64,000 nt of DNA from positions 5,394,001 to 5,458,000 of the forward strand of contig NZ_CP054139.1 in the NCBI RefSeq assembly GCF_013283875.1, given 5' to 3'. Positions 1 to 7,946 of the stretch are shown here, one piece after another (the stretch's first letter is position 1; the number at the start of each line of letters is the position of its first letter). A program made the translations under genes and the position numbers. The notes beneath the pieces are model-generated. The model was not told the DNA's origin and searched no databases. It saw only the letters and a program-made list of their open reading frames with translations. The DNA is from Mucilaginibacter mali (GTDB lineage: Bacteria > Bacteroidota > Bacteroidia > Sphingobacteriales > Sphingobacteriaceae).

Positions 1-302
1 AGCACCTTCATATTAGCCAATGAACCGTCTTTTTCCACCACAAACTGAACAAATACTTTACCCTGAACATTGTTTTTTCGGGCCTTAGCCGGATATTTAA
101 TAGTTTTGGCCAGGTAGGGGCCAAATTTTTCAAGCCCACCCGGGAAAGAAGCCGCTTGTTCTACAGCAGTGAACACAGCATTGCTATTGGCACTTTTAGG
201 AGGGGTTGGTTTAGCTGGTTTGTTTTGTGCATTTACTGTTAAAGTAGTGGTTGCTAATAAAAAAGCAACTACAACAAACGTGGTTTTTAATAATACTTTC
301 AT
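1..302 (-). CDS. TonB C-terminal domain protein, truncated at window edge
   Basis: Only the N-terminal 100 residues are inside the window; the rest lies beyond base 1. The start at 302 is followed by a clear signal peptide (MKVLLKTTFVVVVAF, cleavage near VNAQ), a short Pro/Lys/Ser-rich linker, and then the opening of a TonB C-terminal domain: FPGG, a YLAKTIKYP segment and GKVFVQFVVEKDG. Proteins of this shape in Bacteroidota are secreted or periplasmic single-domain TonB-like proteins; whether they energise receptors is not established for this one, and there is no N-terminal membrane anchor as in classical TonB. A good promoter and a palindrome lie just upstream. Confidence 0.85.
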   Translation of the reverse strand, partial: MKVLLKTTFVVVAFLLATTTLTVNAQNKPAKPTPPKSANSNAVFTAVEQAASFPGGLEKFGPYLAKTIKYPAKARKNNVQGKVFVQFVVEKDGSLANMKV

Positions 303-348
303 TTTTGATTGGTTTCTAATAGTTAAACAACTAATTGATTAGTTAAAC

Positions 349-380
349 CAAAACTAAAGTATTAGTTTTTAAAAAGCAAA
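349..380 (-). promoter_or_regulatory. Predicted promoter of the TonB-type gene with start-site palindrome
   Basis: Read on the minus strand, TTTG (377-380) is separated by 20 bases from TAGTTTTG (349-356), a match to the Bacteroidota housekeeping promoter. The transcript would start near 343. That point lies inside a perfect inverted repeat AACTAAT-TG-ATTAGTT at 329-344, so the palindrome could be an operator. The functional reading is inference from pattern only. Confidence 0.45.
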
Positions 381-446
381 AGAAAAACAAATTTATTTTA
401 TCAGAATGTTGGAAGGATAAAGCAGAAGGCCGGGAGAGCGGATACA

Positions 447-478
447 AAAAAGGCCCCGAAAATATCGGAGCCTTTTAA
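447..478. terminator. Bidirectional intrinsic terminator
   Basis: An AAAAGGC stem pairs with GCCTTTT around a CCGA...TCGG inner stem, with A and T runs on either side. It sits just after the stop of the minus-strand M28 peptidase gene and so most likely ends that transcript. Confidence 0.7.
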
Positions 479-517
479 AAATGCAGATCAAAGCTTTCTG
501 CTTTGGTCTTTTAGCTA

Positions 518-2137
518 TTATCTGCCACCACGTGCACCACCCTGAGCGCCAGCTGGCGGAGGCGTTGGCAATGGTTTGCGTGGGATCATATCCTTACGCT
601 CTGCGGTATGATATACAAACGAAGCAACGATAGTTGCTGCTTGTTTCAGGTCGTTTTCAACCAGGCGATCATAAGTATCCTCGTTACTGTGGTGGGTACG
701 GGTGTTATAGTCCATACCATCCTGTATGTACTGGAAGCCCGGGATGCCTACCGCGTCGAACGATTGGTGGTCGGTACCGCCGGTGTTGCTGATGGTTACG
801 TAACCAGCGCCCAGGTCTTTAAACGGATCTAACCAGGCCTGGAAGATAGGACGTGCTTCCTCATTACCCTGCAGGTATATACCACGGATCTTACCGGTAC
901 CATTGTCTAAGTTATAGTAAGCAGATATTTTAGCCTGATCTGGTAATAACTTCATGGTAGTACGGTCGCCAAAATGCTTGTCAACATAATAGTGCGAACC
1001 AAATAAGCCCTGCTCCTCGCCGCTCCATAAGGCAATGCGGATGGTGCGTTTCGGTTTGTAACCAACAGCTTTCAGGATGCGCATCGCTTCCATCATTACC
1101 GCGCTGCCAGCAGCGTTATCGGTAGCGCCGGTACCACCATGCCACGAATCGAAGTGACCGCCGATCATTACCAACTGGTCTTTCAGGTTTTTATCAGTAC
1201 CCGGTATTTCGGCTACTACGTTATAACCTTCCATGTCATCGGTATCAAATTTGGTCTTGATCTCAGCTTCCATTTCAACCTTGTGGCCTGCACGTACCAA
1301 ACGCAGGATACGCTGATAGTCTTCGGCGCTGGTTTCCAGCTCGGGGCCTGCAATAGCGGCCGTATCACGGTATGATGCGCCGTTGGTAGTAAATACCGTA
1401 CCATCGGTACCGCGGGCCTGGCTTAATACTAAACCGGCATGCTCATTCTTAATAAAGTTGGTGATAGCGCCACGCATAGCCATCTGGCGGCGCAGCGCAG
1501 CAAATTGCGGGTTACCGGCACCAAACGCGCCCGCACCACCGCGACGGCCCTGGCCAGCGCCACCGGCAGGGGCCATAACGGCTTTCGCCATTTCGGCTAA
1601 TTGCTCGTCGGTATAGCGGGCCATATCGGCACGGATAGCGCGCTCCGGCAGCGAAGCCGCGTCGAAGATCACGATCTTGCCGGCCAGTTTGCCTTTGTAT
1701 TTATCCAGATCGGTAGTGGTATCGGCTTTAACCAGTACTACATCGCCTTTAATAAGGCCGTTTGTGCTGGCTGTCCATGCTTTAGGCACGGCAATAATAG
1801 CGTGGTAGTAAGGTGTTGTAATGGCAGCATAGTTCTTCTGAACTTCCCAGCCTTTACCAAACTTTACACCCCATGGCTCGCGCTTGGCGTTAGACATGCC
1901 GTAGGCGGTTAATTGTTTAACTGCCCATTCCTGTGCGCGTTTTAAACCTGGCGAACCGGTTAAGCGTGGCCCGGCCACATCCGTCATGTTAAAGGCTATT
2001 TCCATTACCTTCGAATGGTTTAAGCCCTCTTCGCGTAGTTTTGCGTTCATGGCAGCATCAACAGGCTCCTGCGCAAAGGCAGAACCGGTGATACCAGCCG
2101 CAAGCAAAAGCGAAGAAAAAAGTAAAGATTTTTTCAT
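518..2137 (-). CDS. Secreted M28 family zinc aminopeptidase with PA domain
   Basis: A 539-residue protein with a signal peptide (cleavage near residue 22, AFA-Q), so it acts outside the cytoplasm. A protease-associated (PA) insert lies at about 125-270 and contains a Gly/Arg-rich loop near 190-210. The M28 metallopeptidase domain follows: GHFDSW near 326 and GATDNAAG supply zinc ligands, SGEEQGLFGS near 370 supplies the catalytic and metal Glu, and THHSNEDTYD near 480 supplies the last His. All expected ligands are present, so it should be active, probably releasing N-terminal amino acids from peptides. The C-terminus is a Pro/Gly/Arg tail (PTPPPAGAQGGARGGR). It is a single-gene unit with its own terminator. 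Substrate is unknown. Confidence 0.93.
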   Translation of the reverse strand: MKKSLLFSSLLLAAGITGSAFAQEPVDAAMNAKLREEGLNHSKVMEIAFNMTDVAGPRLTGSPGLKRAQEWAVKQLTAYGMSNAKREPWGVKFGKGWEVQKNYAAITTPYYHAIIAVPKAWTASTNGLIKGDVVLVKADTTTDLDKYKGKLAGKIVIFDAASLPERAIRADMARYTDEQLAEMAKAVMAPAGGAGQGRRGGAGAFGAGNPQFAALRRQMAMRGAITNFIKNEHAGLVLSQARGTDGTVFTTNGASYRDTAAIAGPELETSAEDYQRILRLVRAGHKVEMEAEIKTKFDTDDMEGYNVVAEIPGTDKNLKDQLVMIGGHFDSWHGGTGATDNAAGSAVMMEAMRILKAVGYKPKRTIRIALWSGEEQGLFGSHYYVDKHFGDRTTMKLLPDQAKISAYYNLDNGTGKIRGIYLQGNEEARPIFQAWLDPFKDLGAGYVTISNTGGTDHQSFDAVGIPGFQYIQDGMDYNTRTHHSNEDTYDRLVENDLKQAATIVASFVYHTAERKDMIPRKPLPTPPPAGAQGGARGGR

Positions 2138-2318
2138 TTTGTTTGTCAGTTTTTAGTTAGCGATACAACAAACTTAAAAAATTGGCCCGCATTATCAGGG
2201 GAATTGCATTAACAAAGTTGTTACAGGCCTGCCTAAAAATGCATTTATTTGTTGTATCAACCTTTTTTAACTTTTGTTAAAAATAATTGCCGATATTTAG
2301 TCAAACAACCCCCATCTC

Positions 2319-2675
2319 ATGCTCAAATACGCCGTGCCCATTTTAGCTTCGCTGAACACAGACGAGACCATTAAATTCTACACAGAAAAACTGGGTTTTA
2401 CCTTTCACAGTAACTGGGATGGCTATTTAATTTTCAGTCGCGATGGATTAAATATTCACCTCGCGCCTTGCGATGATGCTAAGATTGCCCAAAACAGTGG
2501 CTGCTACGTAAATATGACGCAGGTGGACGATCTTTATGCCGAATATCAGCCGCATGGCATCATCCACCCCGATGGCGCTTTGGAAGATAAGCCCTGGGGT
2601 ATGCGCCAGTTTAGCATTGTTGACAATAACGGCAACCTCATTCACTTCGGGCAGGACCTGGAAGAAGAGGACTAA
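2319..2675 (+). CDS. VOC superfamily (glyoxalase/bleomycin-resistance-like) protein
   Basis: A 118-residue single-domain protein with the paired beta-alpha-beta-beta-beta layout of the vicinal oxygen chelate fold: an opening VPILASLNTDETIKFYTEKLGF half, and a second half ending in RQFSIVDNNGNLIHFGQD. The second half carries the usual Asp-Gly-Asn before the terminal metal-ligand strand. The length is typical for bleomycin-resistance-like members, which bind small hydrophobic or metal-chelating molecules or catalyse metal-dependent reactions. Substrate cannot be told from sequence. No signal peptide, so cytoplasmic. It stands 51 bases before the MutS-like gene and could share its transcript. 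Confidence 0.85.
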   Translation: MLKYAVPILASLNTDETIKFYTEKLGFTFHSNWDGYLIFSRDGLNIHLAPCDDAKIAQNSGCYVNMTQVDDLYAEYQPHGIIHPDGALEDKPWGMRQFSIVDNNGNLIHFGQDLEEED

Positions 2676-2726
2676 ACACAATAAAAAGGCATTCTCCGAG
2701 TTTTAAATGGCACCGAAACCCCAATT

Positions 2727-4043
2727 ATGCCTTTTGATACCGACCAGCAAACCTTACTTGATCTTTCCCTTACGGGGATAAACGGACAACCGGCTATTTA
2801 CCAGGTTTTTAAACCGGTAACCCTGGGTGGCGTAGCCTTATTGAAAGATCTGTTCGACAGGCCGCTGAATGATATCGCCGCTATAAAGCAACGGCTGGAT
2901 GCCATTCGTTTTTTAGAGACCAGGCAAACACAGATCCATCTTGATAAAGAGGAGACCGACTTTATTGAGTACTATCTGAAAACCTATAACCGGCCCGAAA
3001 TAACATCAAAGTTCAGCGCTATTCGCAATGCGCTTAAAAACCGCCTGCGCCCGGATAATCCGTATTATATTACTACCCGCGGTGTGCGCCTGCTCACCAA
3101 ACTGGTCATTAATATCACGGAAGCGTTTGAGCCGTTTGCCGATGAATTGCCTCTATTATTACAGGAATATCGAGAACAGATATTGGCCCTCGCGGGTTAT
3201 ATCCGGCTGCATCTTATCCAAAAATCAAAAACAGGGAAGGCTTTTTCAGCTATTGAACAGGAGGAACTGGATTTTATTTATCGCTATAAAAGGGCTGATG
3301 TAGTAATGCATTTCATGAATGGACTTTACCAGTTAGATGTTTTTATGGCGGCGGGTAAAACCGTACATGAGTTAAATTTCGCTTACCCTGAATTGATATC
3401 GCAAGGGACCGAATTAAGCATCCTGGGCTTTTTTCATCCATTTATACCTAATCCAGTTCCTAACGATATCGCTTTCGATGCGCAACAAAACCTGTGCTTT
3501 GTTACCGGGGCTAACATGGCGGGTAAATCTACCGTGTTAAAAGCTATCGGCATTTGTGTTTACCTGGCGCACATTGGTTTCCCGGTGCCGGCCGCGCAAA
3601 TGCGCACAACTGTTTTTAACGGCATGTTCACTACCATCAACTTGTCGGATAATATCATGGCCGGGCACAGCCATTTTTACCGCGAGGTGCTGCGCATAAA
3701 AGAAGTAGCCCACAAAACCGGCTCGGTACAAAATATCCTGGTGATATTTGACGAATTGTTTCGCGGCACTAACGTAAAAGACGCGCACGATGCATCGCTG
3801 GCTATTATTAAAGCTTTTTCGGGCGTGCGTAATTCTGTGTTCATCGTATCAACCCATATTGTAGAAGTGGCCGATGAACTGCAGGGTGTAGAGAACATCT
3901 TTTTCCGCTGCCTTACCACGGGCATAAAAGATCAGAAAGCAGTGTACAATTATAAACTGCAACCCGGCATATCGCACGAGAAATTGGGCATGCGCATTAT
4001 TGAGGACGAGGGTTTGGTAGCGATGATACGGGCGCAGCAATAG
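2727..4043 (+). CDS. MutS-like ATPase lacking mismatch-recognition domains
   Basis: A 438-residue protein with only the core (clamp/lever, about 25-230) and ATPase (about 240-435) parts of the MutS family. Walker A is TGANMAGKST near 261, a well-kept MutS signature, and Walker B is VIFDELFRGTN near 338, with the following STH motif (FIVSTHIVEVADEL). The N-terminal mismatch-binding domain I and connector domain II of true MutS are absent, and full MutS is about twice this length. Short MutS-like ATPases are recurrent in Bacteroidota and normally annotated as MutS-related, so this is probably a family form and not a truncation. Its DNA substrate is unknown. Other MutS paralogues would have to be elsewhere in the genome. 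Confidence 0.88.
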   Translation: MPFDTDQQTLLDLSLTGINGQPAIYQVFKPVTLGGVALLKDLFDRPLNDIAAIKQRLDAIRFLETRQTQIHLDKEETDFIEYYLKTYNRPEITSKFSAIRNALKNRLRPDNPYYITTRGVRLLTKLVINITEAFEPFADELPLLLQEYREQILALAGYIRLHLIQKSKTGKAFSAIEQEELDFIYRYKRADVVMHFMNGLYQLDVFMAAGKTVHELNFAYPELISQGTELSILGFFHPFIPNPVPNDIAFDAQQNLCFVTGANMAGKSTVLKAIGICVYLAHIGFPVPAAQMRTTVFNGMFTTINLSDNIMAGHSHFYREVLRIKEVAHKTGSVQNILVIFDELFRGTNVKDAHDASLAIIKAFSGVRNSVFIVSTHIVEVADELQGVENIFFRCLTTGIKDQKAVYNYKLQPGISHEKLGMRIIEDEGLVAMIRAQQ

Positions 4044-4060
4044 TGTGTATGATACGTCAG

Positions 4061-4240
4061 TATAAACCCACCCGATACGCTAAGCTGGTCAACCCTCTCT
4101 CCGCAGCGCGGGGCAGCGGGCATAAGCAGTAACTGTATCCATGTAGCGATGGGTTTGAAACCCATCGCTACTGTAATATCCCTCTTTCCACGCAGCGGAG
4201 AGAGGGTGGTCGAGCGAAGCAAAGACCGGGTGAGTTGATC
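4061..4240. repeat. Dispersed inverted-repeat element, copy 1
   Basis: Two inverted arms (CCCTCTCTCCGC... and ...GCGGAGAGAGGGTGGTCGAGCGAAGC) enclose a perfect hairpin at 4143-4171 built on GTAGCGATGGGTTT and its complement. The arms recur at 53800-53965, and a degenerate form of the inner hairpin recurs at about 60165-60195. The element lies between convergent genes and has no coding signal of its own. Confidence 0.75.
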
Positions 4241-4257
4241 GCCACAATGCGAAGCCA

Positions 4258-5547
4258 CTACACCGGCCGTTTATCAATAAATTTCACCGCCTTACGCCCA
4301 GCCTCAGGAAACTGGAGCTTCACCATCTCCTCAGCAGCTACATATTTAATATGCGGACTAACCCTTAACCGGGCTTGTAAATAGGCCCGGATGCGATGGT
4401 CGCACTCTTCACTGGTATCGGCAGGCACCAGGTAAAGCTGCACCTGGTCAAGCCCTATTTCGTTGGCATATATTTCTACCACAAAATCCAGTATCTCTTC
4501 GCGTTCGTTCAGTAAGTCGAATAAGGCCGGCGGGTATAACGTGGTACCCTTAAACTTGATCATCTGCTTTTTGCGGCCAATCAGCGGCGACAGGCGCAGG
4601 CTGGTGCGGCCACAGCTGCATGGTTCATCAGTATAGGTACAAATATCGCCGGTTTTATAACGCAGCAGGGGCATAGCCTCTACGCCTAAAGTGGTGATGG
4701 TTACTTCGCCGGGAGTGTTTGGCGGCACGGGCTGATCCTCCTCATCCAGCAGTTCAACTATCACCAGTTGAGGCTGATGGTGCCCGCCCTGCCCGGCCGA
4801 ACATTCGGTAAAAGCCGTTTGCATTTCGGTAGAGGCGTAGGTACTGTAAAGCTGGATGTGCCACTCTTCGGTTATTTTTTTGCCCAGCATATTGAGCGAG
4901 AAATCGGTATTGCGGATATTCTCGCCAATGCATATCGCTTTTTTAACCGATGTGCTGTTCATGTCTATCCCGTTGGCTTTGGCAAAGCCTATCAGCTTTA
5001 AAATGAACGATGGTACCGCCACAATGGCTGTAGGTTTCAGCCGCTGTATGGTTTCCCACTGCAGCGATGGAACGCCCGGCCCCAGGCGAATGATACCCGC
5101 GCCCATTTTACGGATGCCCGAATAGTAAGCTATCCCCGCCATAAACTGGCGGTCAAGGGTCAGCATCAACTGGTAAATATCGCTTGCCGAACCATCGGCG
5201 CAGGTGAACGAGTTATACTCGTTCTCGGCCAGCCGCAGCAGATCTTTCTCGGTAAGTGGTATGGTAACCGGGCTGCCCAAAGTACCCGATGTAGAGGTGT
5301 ACTCGATGATCTGGCTGGCCGGGACGCATAAAAAATCGTTATTGCGTTGTTGCAGGTCGTCTTTTTGGGTGGTGGGTAAACGGGTAAGGTCCTGCAGGGT
5401 TTGTACCTTGTTAATATCAACCCTGTGTTTGGCAAAAAGCTCCCGGTAAAAGGGCGAACGTGCAGATAAGTATTGCAGCAGCTCCTGTAATTTTTGCTCC
5501 TGCATGGCAGTATTTTGTGCTTTAGATACGCTTTGCGATATGGCCAT
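4258..5547 (-). CDS. PaaK-like acyl/aryl-CoA ligase (AMP-forming)
   Basis: A 429-residue member of the phenylacetate-CoA ligase branch of adenylate-forming enzymes. The N-terminus has the family SPFYRELF element, the ATP-binding P-loop is YTSTSGTLGSPVTIPLT near residue 79, the adenylate motif is LLRYKTGDIC near 297, and the hinge is GRKKQMIKFKGTTLYP near 325, followed by the small C-terminal domain. Cysteines at CSCGR precede the hinge as in PaaK. Such enzymes activate aryl or acyl acids as adenylates and pass them to CoA or a carrier protein. No paa degradation genes are near. It starts one base after the stop of acpS, so the two are cotranscribed, which hints at a carrier-protein partner. 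An internal ATG 14 codons in is an alternative start. Confidence 0.85.
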   Translation of the reverse strand: MAISQSVSKAQNTAMQEQKLQELLQYLSARSPFYRELFAKHRVDINKVQTLQDLTRLPTTQKDDLQQRNNDFLCVPASQIIEYTSTSGTLGSPVTIPLTEKDLLRLAENEYNSFTCADGSASDIYQLMLTLDRQFMAGIAYYSGIRKMGAGIIRLGPGVPSLQWETIQRLKPTAIVAVPSFILKLIGFAKANGIDMNSTSVKKAICIGENIRNTDFSLNMLGKKITEEWHIQLYSTYASTEMQTAFTECSAGQGGHHQPQLVIVELLDEEDQPVPPNTPGEVTITTLGVEAMPLLRYKTGDICTYTDEPCSCGRTSLRLSPLIGRKKQMIKFKGTTLYPPALFDLLNEREEILDFVVEIYANEIGLDQVQLYLVPADTSEECDHRIRAYLQARLRVSPHIKYVAAEEMVKLQFPEAGRKAVKFIDKRPV

Positions 5548-5922
5548 TTATTTTTCTATAACAACCATTGCCGAAGCCATGGCTTTAATATGTGTAAGCG
5601 AGACCTGGATGTTTTTTAGCTTCAGCTTTTTAATGGTCTCGGCAGTTAAACCTAAAAAGTTGATCTGCGGTTTGCCGTTGGGTAAATTAATTATCTCTAC
5701 CTCGTTAAAGGCCGTGCCATCCAGCCAGCCTGTGCCCAGCGCTTTAAAAAAAGCTTCTTTAGCGGCATAGCGCGCGGCATAATGCTCAAAGCGGTTAGCC
5801 TTTGGCTGGCAATAAGCTATCTCGGCTTCCGAAAAAACCAACTCGCGAAAACCGCTTTCTTTTTTCATGCTATCGCGCACACGGTCTGTTTCAATAAGAT
5901 CAATTCCTACACCTGTTACCAT
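5548..5922 (-). CDS. acpS: Holo-[acyl-carrier-protein] synthase
   Basis: A 124-residue protein of standard AcpS length. It transfers 4'-phosphopantetheine from CoA to the serine of acyl carrier protein in the cytoplasm. The magnesium-binding motif GVGIDLIETDRV is at residues 4-15 and the second motif, RYAAKEAFFKALGTG, carries the conserved Glu. The terminal half ends in SLTHIKAMASAMVV, the usual SISH-like strand. The upstream region has a CAAATGTA element at 5946-5953, matching a TAnnTTTG -10 box on the minus strand, but no matching -33 box was seen. The gene is translationally adjacent to the PaaK-like ligase. Confidence 0.93.
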   Translation of the reverse strand: MVTGVGIDLIETDRVRDSMKKESGFRELVFSEAEIAYCQPKANRFEHYAARYAAKEAFFKALGTGWLDGTAFNEVEIINLPNGKPQINFLGLTAETIKKLKLKNIQVSLTHIKAMASAMVVIEK

Positions 5923-5961
5923 ATTGTATGTTTTGTCTGGAAGTTCAAATGTAGTAATTGG

Positions 5962-6231
5962 TTATTGTCTTTCTCCGTTTTGGTAATGAAAGTGCTGGTT
6001 ATTGGCATTAGCAAATCGCTGTATAAACTCAGGCGTCGATTGATTTTCTTTTTTTACTTCAAAATATTCATGGGCTATTGCCCAGTCATAAGCGCTGGTA
6101 TCTAAAATATAATTTGTTAATAAACCTGTCAATTTATGCTTGCTTATCCATTCTTCAGCTTTCTCTACGGTAGTAAACACGCCGCTTGCAAATTGAGCAC
6201 CTGCTCCATGAAAAACCCAAACGTTATTCAT
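5962..6231 (-). CDS. DUF7710 domain protein
   Basis: A small cytoplasmic protein of 89 residues from the preferred start (an upstream ATG at 6270 would add 13 residues that fall outside the conserved region). It begins VWVFHGAGAQFASGVF and continues with EEWISKHKLTGLLTNY, DWAIAHEYF and a C-terminal HFHYQNGE, which together are the pattern I know from DUF7710. Such proteins are widespread, often next to unrelated genes, and have no defined biochemical role. No catalytic motif is evident; conserved Trp, His and Tyr residues dominate. It is 39 bases upstream of acpS on the same strand, so cotranscription is possible. Confidence 0.72.
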   Translation of the reverse strand: MNNVWVFHGAGAQFASGVFTTVEKAEEWISKHKLTGLLTNYILDTSAYDWAIAHEYFEVKKENQSTPEFIQRFANANNQHFHYQNGERQ

Positions 6232-6427
6232 TTTAATGTTGTCGTTTTTCAAATCTACAAAAACAAACATTAAATTATGGCGTTGCCTACGGCCAGGGCT
6301 GTACGCTCATACTACACAAGGCCTTAGCCACAGGCCGGTATCCGCTCCCATCCATTAACGCGGTTTTGTGCCTATGCCCATTTTAAATTCAAACAACCCA
6401 TCCGGCCAATTGTAACGTATATCAGTT

Positions 6428-7357
6428 ATGTGGAAACAAAAATTGATATGGATTTGCGCGGCGCTTACGCTACAAATAGCTGTAGCACAAAACAAAGCGC
6501 CGCGACGCTATAAGGACGAGGTGTTTAAAGAGGTTACAGTAGAAAGCAATCAAAGCTATAAACCCGATGCCGGCAAAGACGAGCAGAAATCGTACCTGTT
6601 TGACCTGTACCAACCAAAAGCAGACGATGCAACAGGCCGCCCGCTGATTATCTGGATGCATGGCGGAGGTTTTAAATTGGGAACCAAAAGAGCTAAAGCA
6701 GTTAGGTTTTTGAGCGAAAACTTCGCGCAGCGAGGGTACGTTTGCGCATCCATCAATTATCGCTTAAGTAAAGAGAACCCGTTGCTGCATTTCGACGCCT
6801 TGCTACGTGCATCGTACTACGCTACGCAGGATGCTAAACGCGCAGTGGCTTACTTTCGCAAAAATGCCGCGAAATATCATATCGATCCTGATAAAATTAT
6901 CCTGGCGGGAAATTCGGCCGGGGGCTTTATGGCGCTGGATGCGGTTTACGCTAAAAACGAAGACTTTGGCCGTATGGCTAGCATCCCCGATGCCGAGATT
7001 AGCAAAAATGGCTTGCCTAACCAGCCGGTGTTTGCGGTTATTAACTACTGGGGTGGCATCTATAATTTAGAATGGCTGAAGAATGCGCGTACCCCCATCA
7101 TCAGCGTACACGGCAGCGAGGATGGCCTGGTGCCTATCACCCATAAAGATGCCCCGCTGCATGGTAGCCTGGATATACAACAGAAGGCCGATGAACTGCA
7201 TATCCCCAACACTCTGAAGATATTTGAAGGTTACTCGCACGAGTTACAGCGGCACTTTAACCCGTTTTATGAAGGTGCCGCCGCTAAAAGCCGCTGGCGG
7301 GAAGCGGCCCGGTTTACGGCTGATTATTTGTATGGGTTAATGAATGGGCGACGGTAA
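6428..7357 (+). CDS. Secreted alpha/beta hydrolase (carboxylesterase-type)
   Basis: A 309-residue protein with an N-terminal signal peptide (cleavage near AVAQNK). The oxyanion-hole motif HGGGFKLG is near residue 77 and the nucleophile elbow GNSAGG near 160, as in hormone-sensitive-lipase-like and feruloyl-esterase-like members. HGSEDGLVP near 227 and SHELQ near 269 supply the probable catalytic Asp and His. It likely cleaves ester bonds, perhaps acetyl or feruloyl groups on polysaccharides, in the periplasm or outside the cell, but no carbohydrate-utilisation genes are adjacent. Single-gene unit. Confidence 0.88.
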   Translation: MWKQKLIWICAALTLQIAVAQNKAPRRYKDEVFKEVTVESNQSYKPDAGKDEQKSYLFDLYQPKADDATGRPLIIWMHGGGFKLGTKRAKAVRFLSENFAQRGYVCASINYRLSKENPLLHFDALLRASYYATQDAKRAVAYFRKNAAKYHIDPDKIILAGNSAGGFMALDAVYAKNEDFGRMASIPDAEISKNGLPNQPVFAVINYWGGIYNLEWLKNARTPIISVHGSEDGLVPITHKDAPLHGSLDIQQKADELHIPNTLKIFEGYSHELQRHFNPFYEGAAAKSRWREAARFTADYLYGLMNGRR

Positions 7358-7770
7358 AGGCGACTTTACTATAACCCCCTGTTAAAAAGTGATTGTCATA
7401 TCCTTTGGTCTAAAAGAAGTCTTCGAACGAACAGCCCGGGGGGCTATGGGAAGCGAGAGAAGAAATCTTATACGCGAAACCGGTCGCACGTATAAGGAGA
7501 TTTCTCTTTCGCTCCTATCCTCTACTCACATCCTCTATCGAAATAACAAATGGTGAAGATGGTGCTACATGGTAGCTCATTTAAGGGGGGGGTACCTTTC
7601 TGCGCGTTTTTAATGCGGCAATGACACACCCCAGCCACAGCACATTCCAACGCCCCTCTCAAGAAGAGAGGTAGAATTTCTCCTCAAAAAAAACAATTAA
7701 TTAAAACTTTTTTCCTCAATCGGCGATTGATATAAATAGAAAAACATTTTATTAATTAAAACTATCTGCC
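7358..7770. other. 413-base gap with palindromic repeat
   Basis: No gene is visible. The main structure is a long imperfect inverted repeat at 7453-7512, with outer arms GCGAGAGAAGAAATC and GATTTCTCTTTCGC and inner TATACG/CGTATA around a short loop. The motif gagatttctc resembles the last bases of the window (near 63990), so it is likely one of the dispersed repeats. The final 90 bases before the small membrane gene are AT-rich and presumably hold its promoter. Confidence 0.6.
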
Positions 7771-7926
7771 ATGAGATCACTATTGTATATCATCGCCGTA
7801 ATCCTGATCATCGGTTGGTTATTAGGCGTATTCATGTATTCGGCCGGGGGCTTAATTCATGTTTTATTAGTTATTGCTGTTATAGCATTATTGCTCGGCC
7901 TGATCAGGGGCTCGACAGCCATATAA
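7771..7926 (+). CDS. lmo0937-family small membrane protein
   Basis: A 51-residue protein too short for usual ORF lists. It starts MRSLLYIIAVILIIGWLLGVF and has two hydrophobic helices separated by a short glycine turn (YSAGGLIH), ending GLIRGSTAI. This is the hallmark pattern of the lmo0937 family of tiny two-helix inner-membrane proteins found in many Bacteroidota and Firmicutes; function is not known, though stress linkage is commonly suspected. The IS1182-type element begins 20 bases after its stop, so its native terminator may have been displaced. Confidence 0.85.
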   Translation: MRSLLYIIAVILIIGWLLGVFMYSAGGLIHVLLVIAVIALLLGLIRGSTAI

Positions 7927-7946
7927 GCTAATCTTATAAAAAGCGT

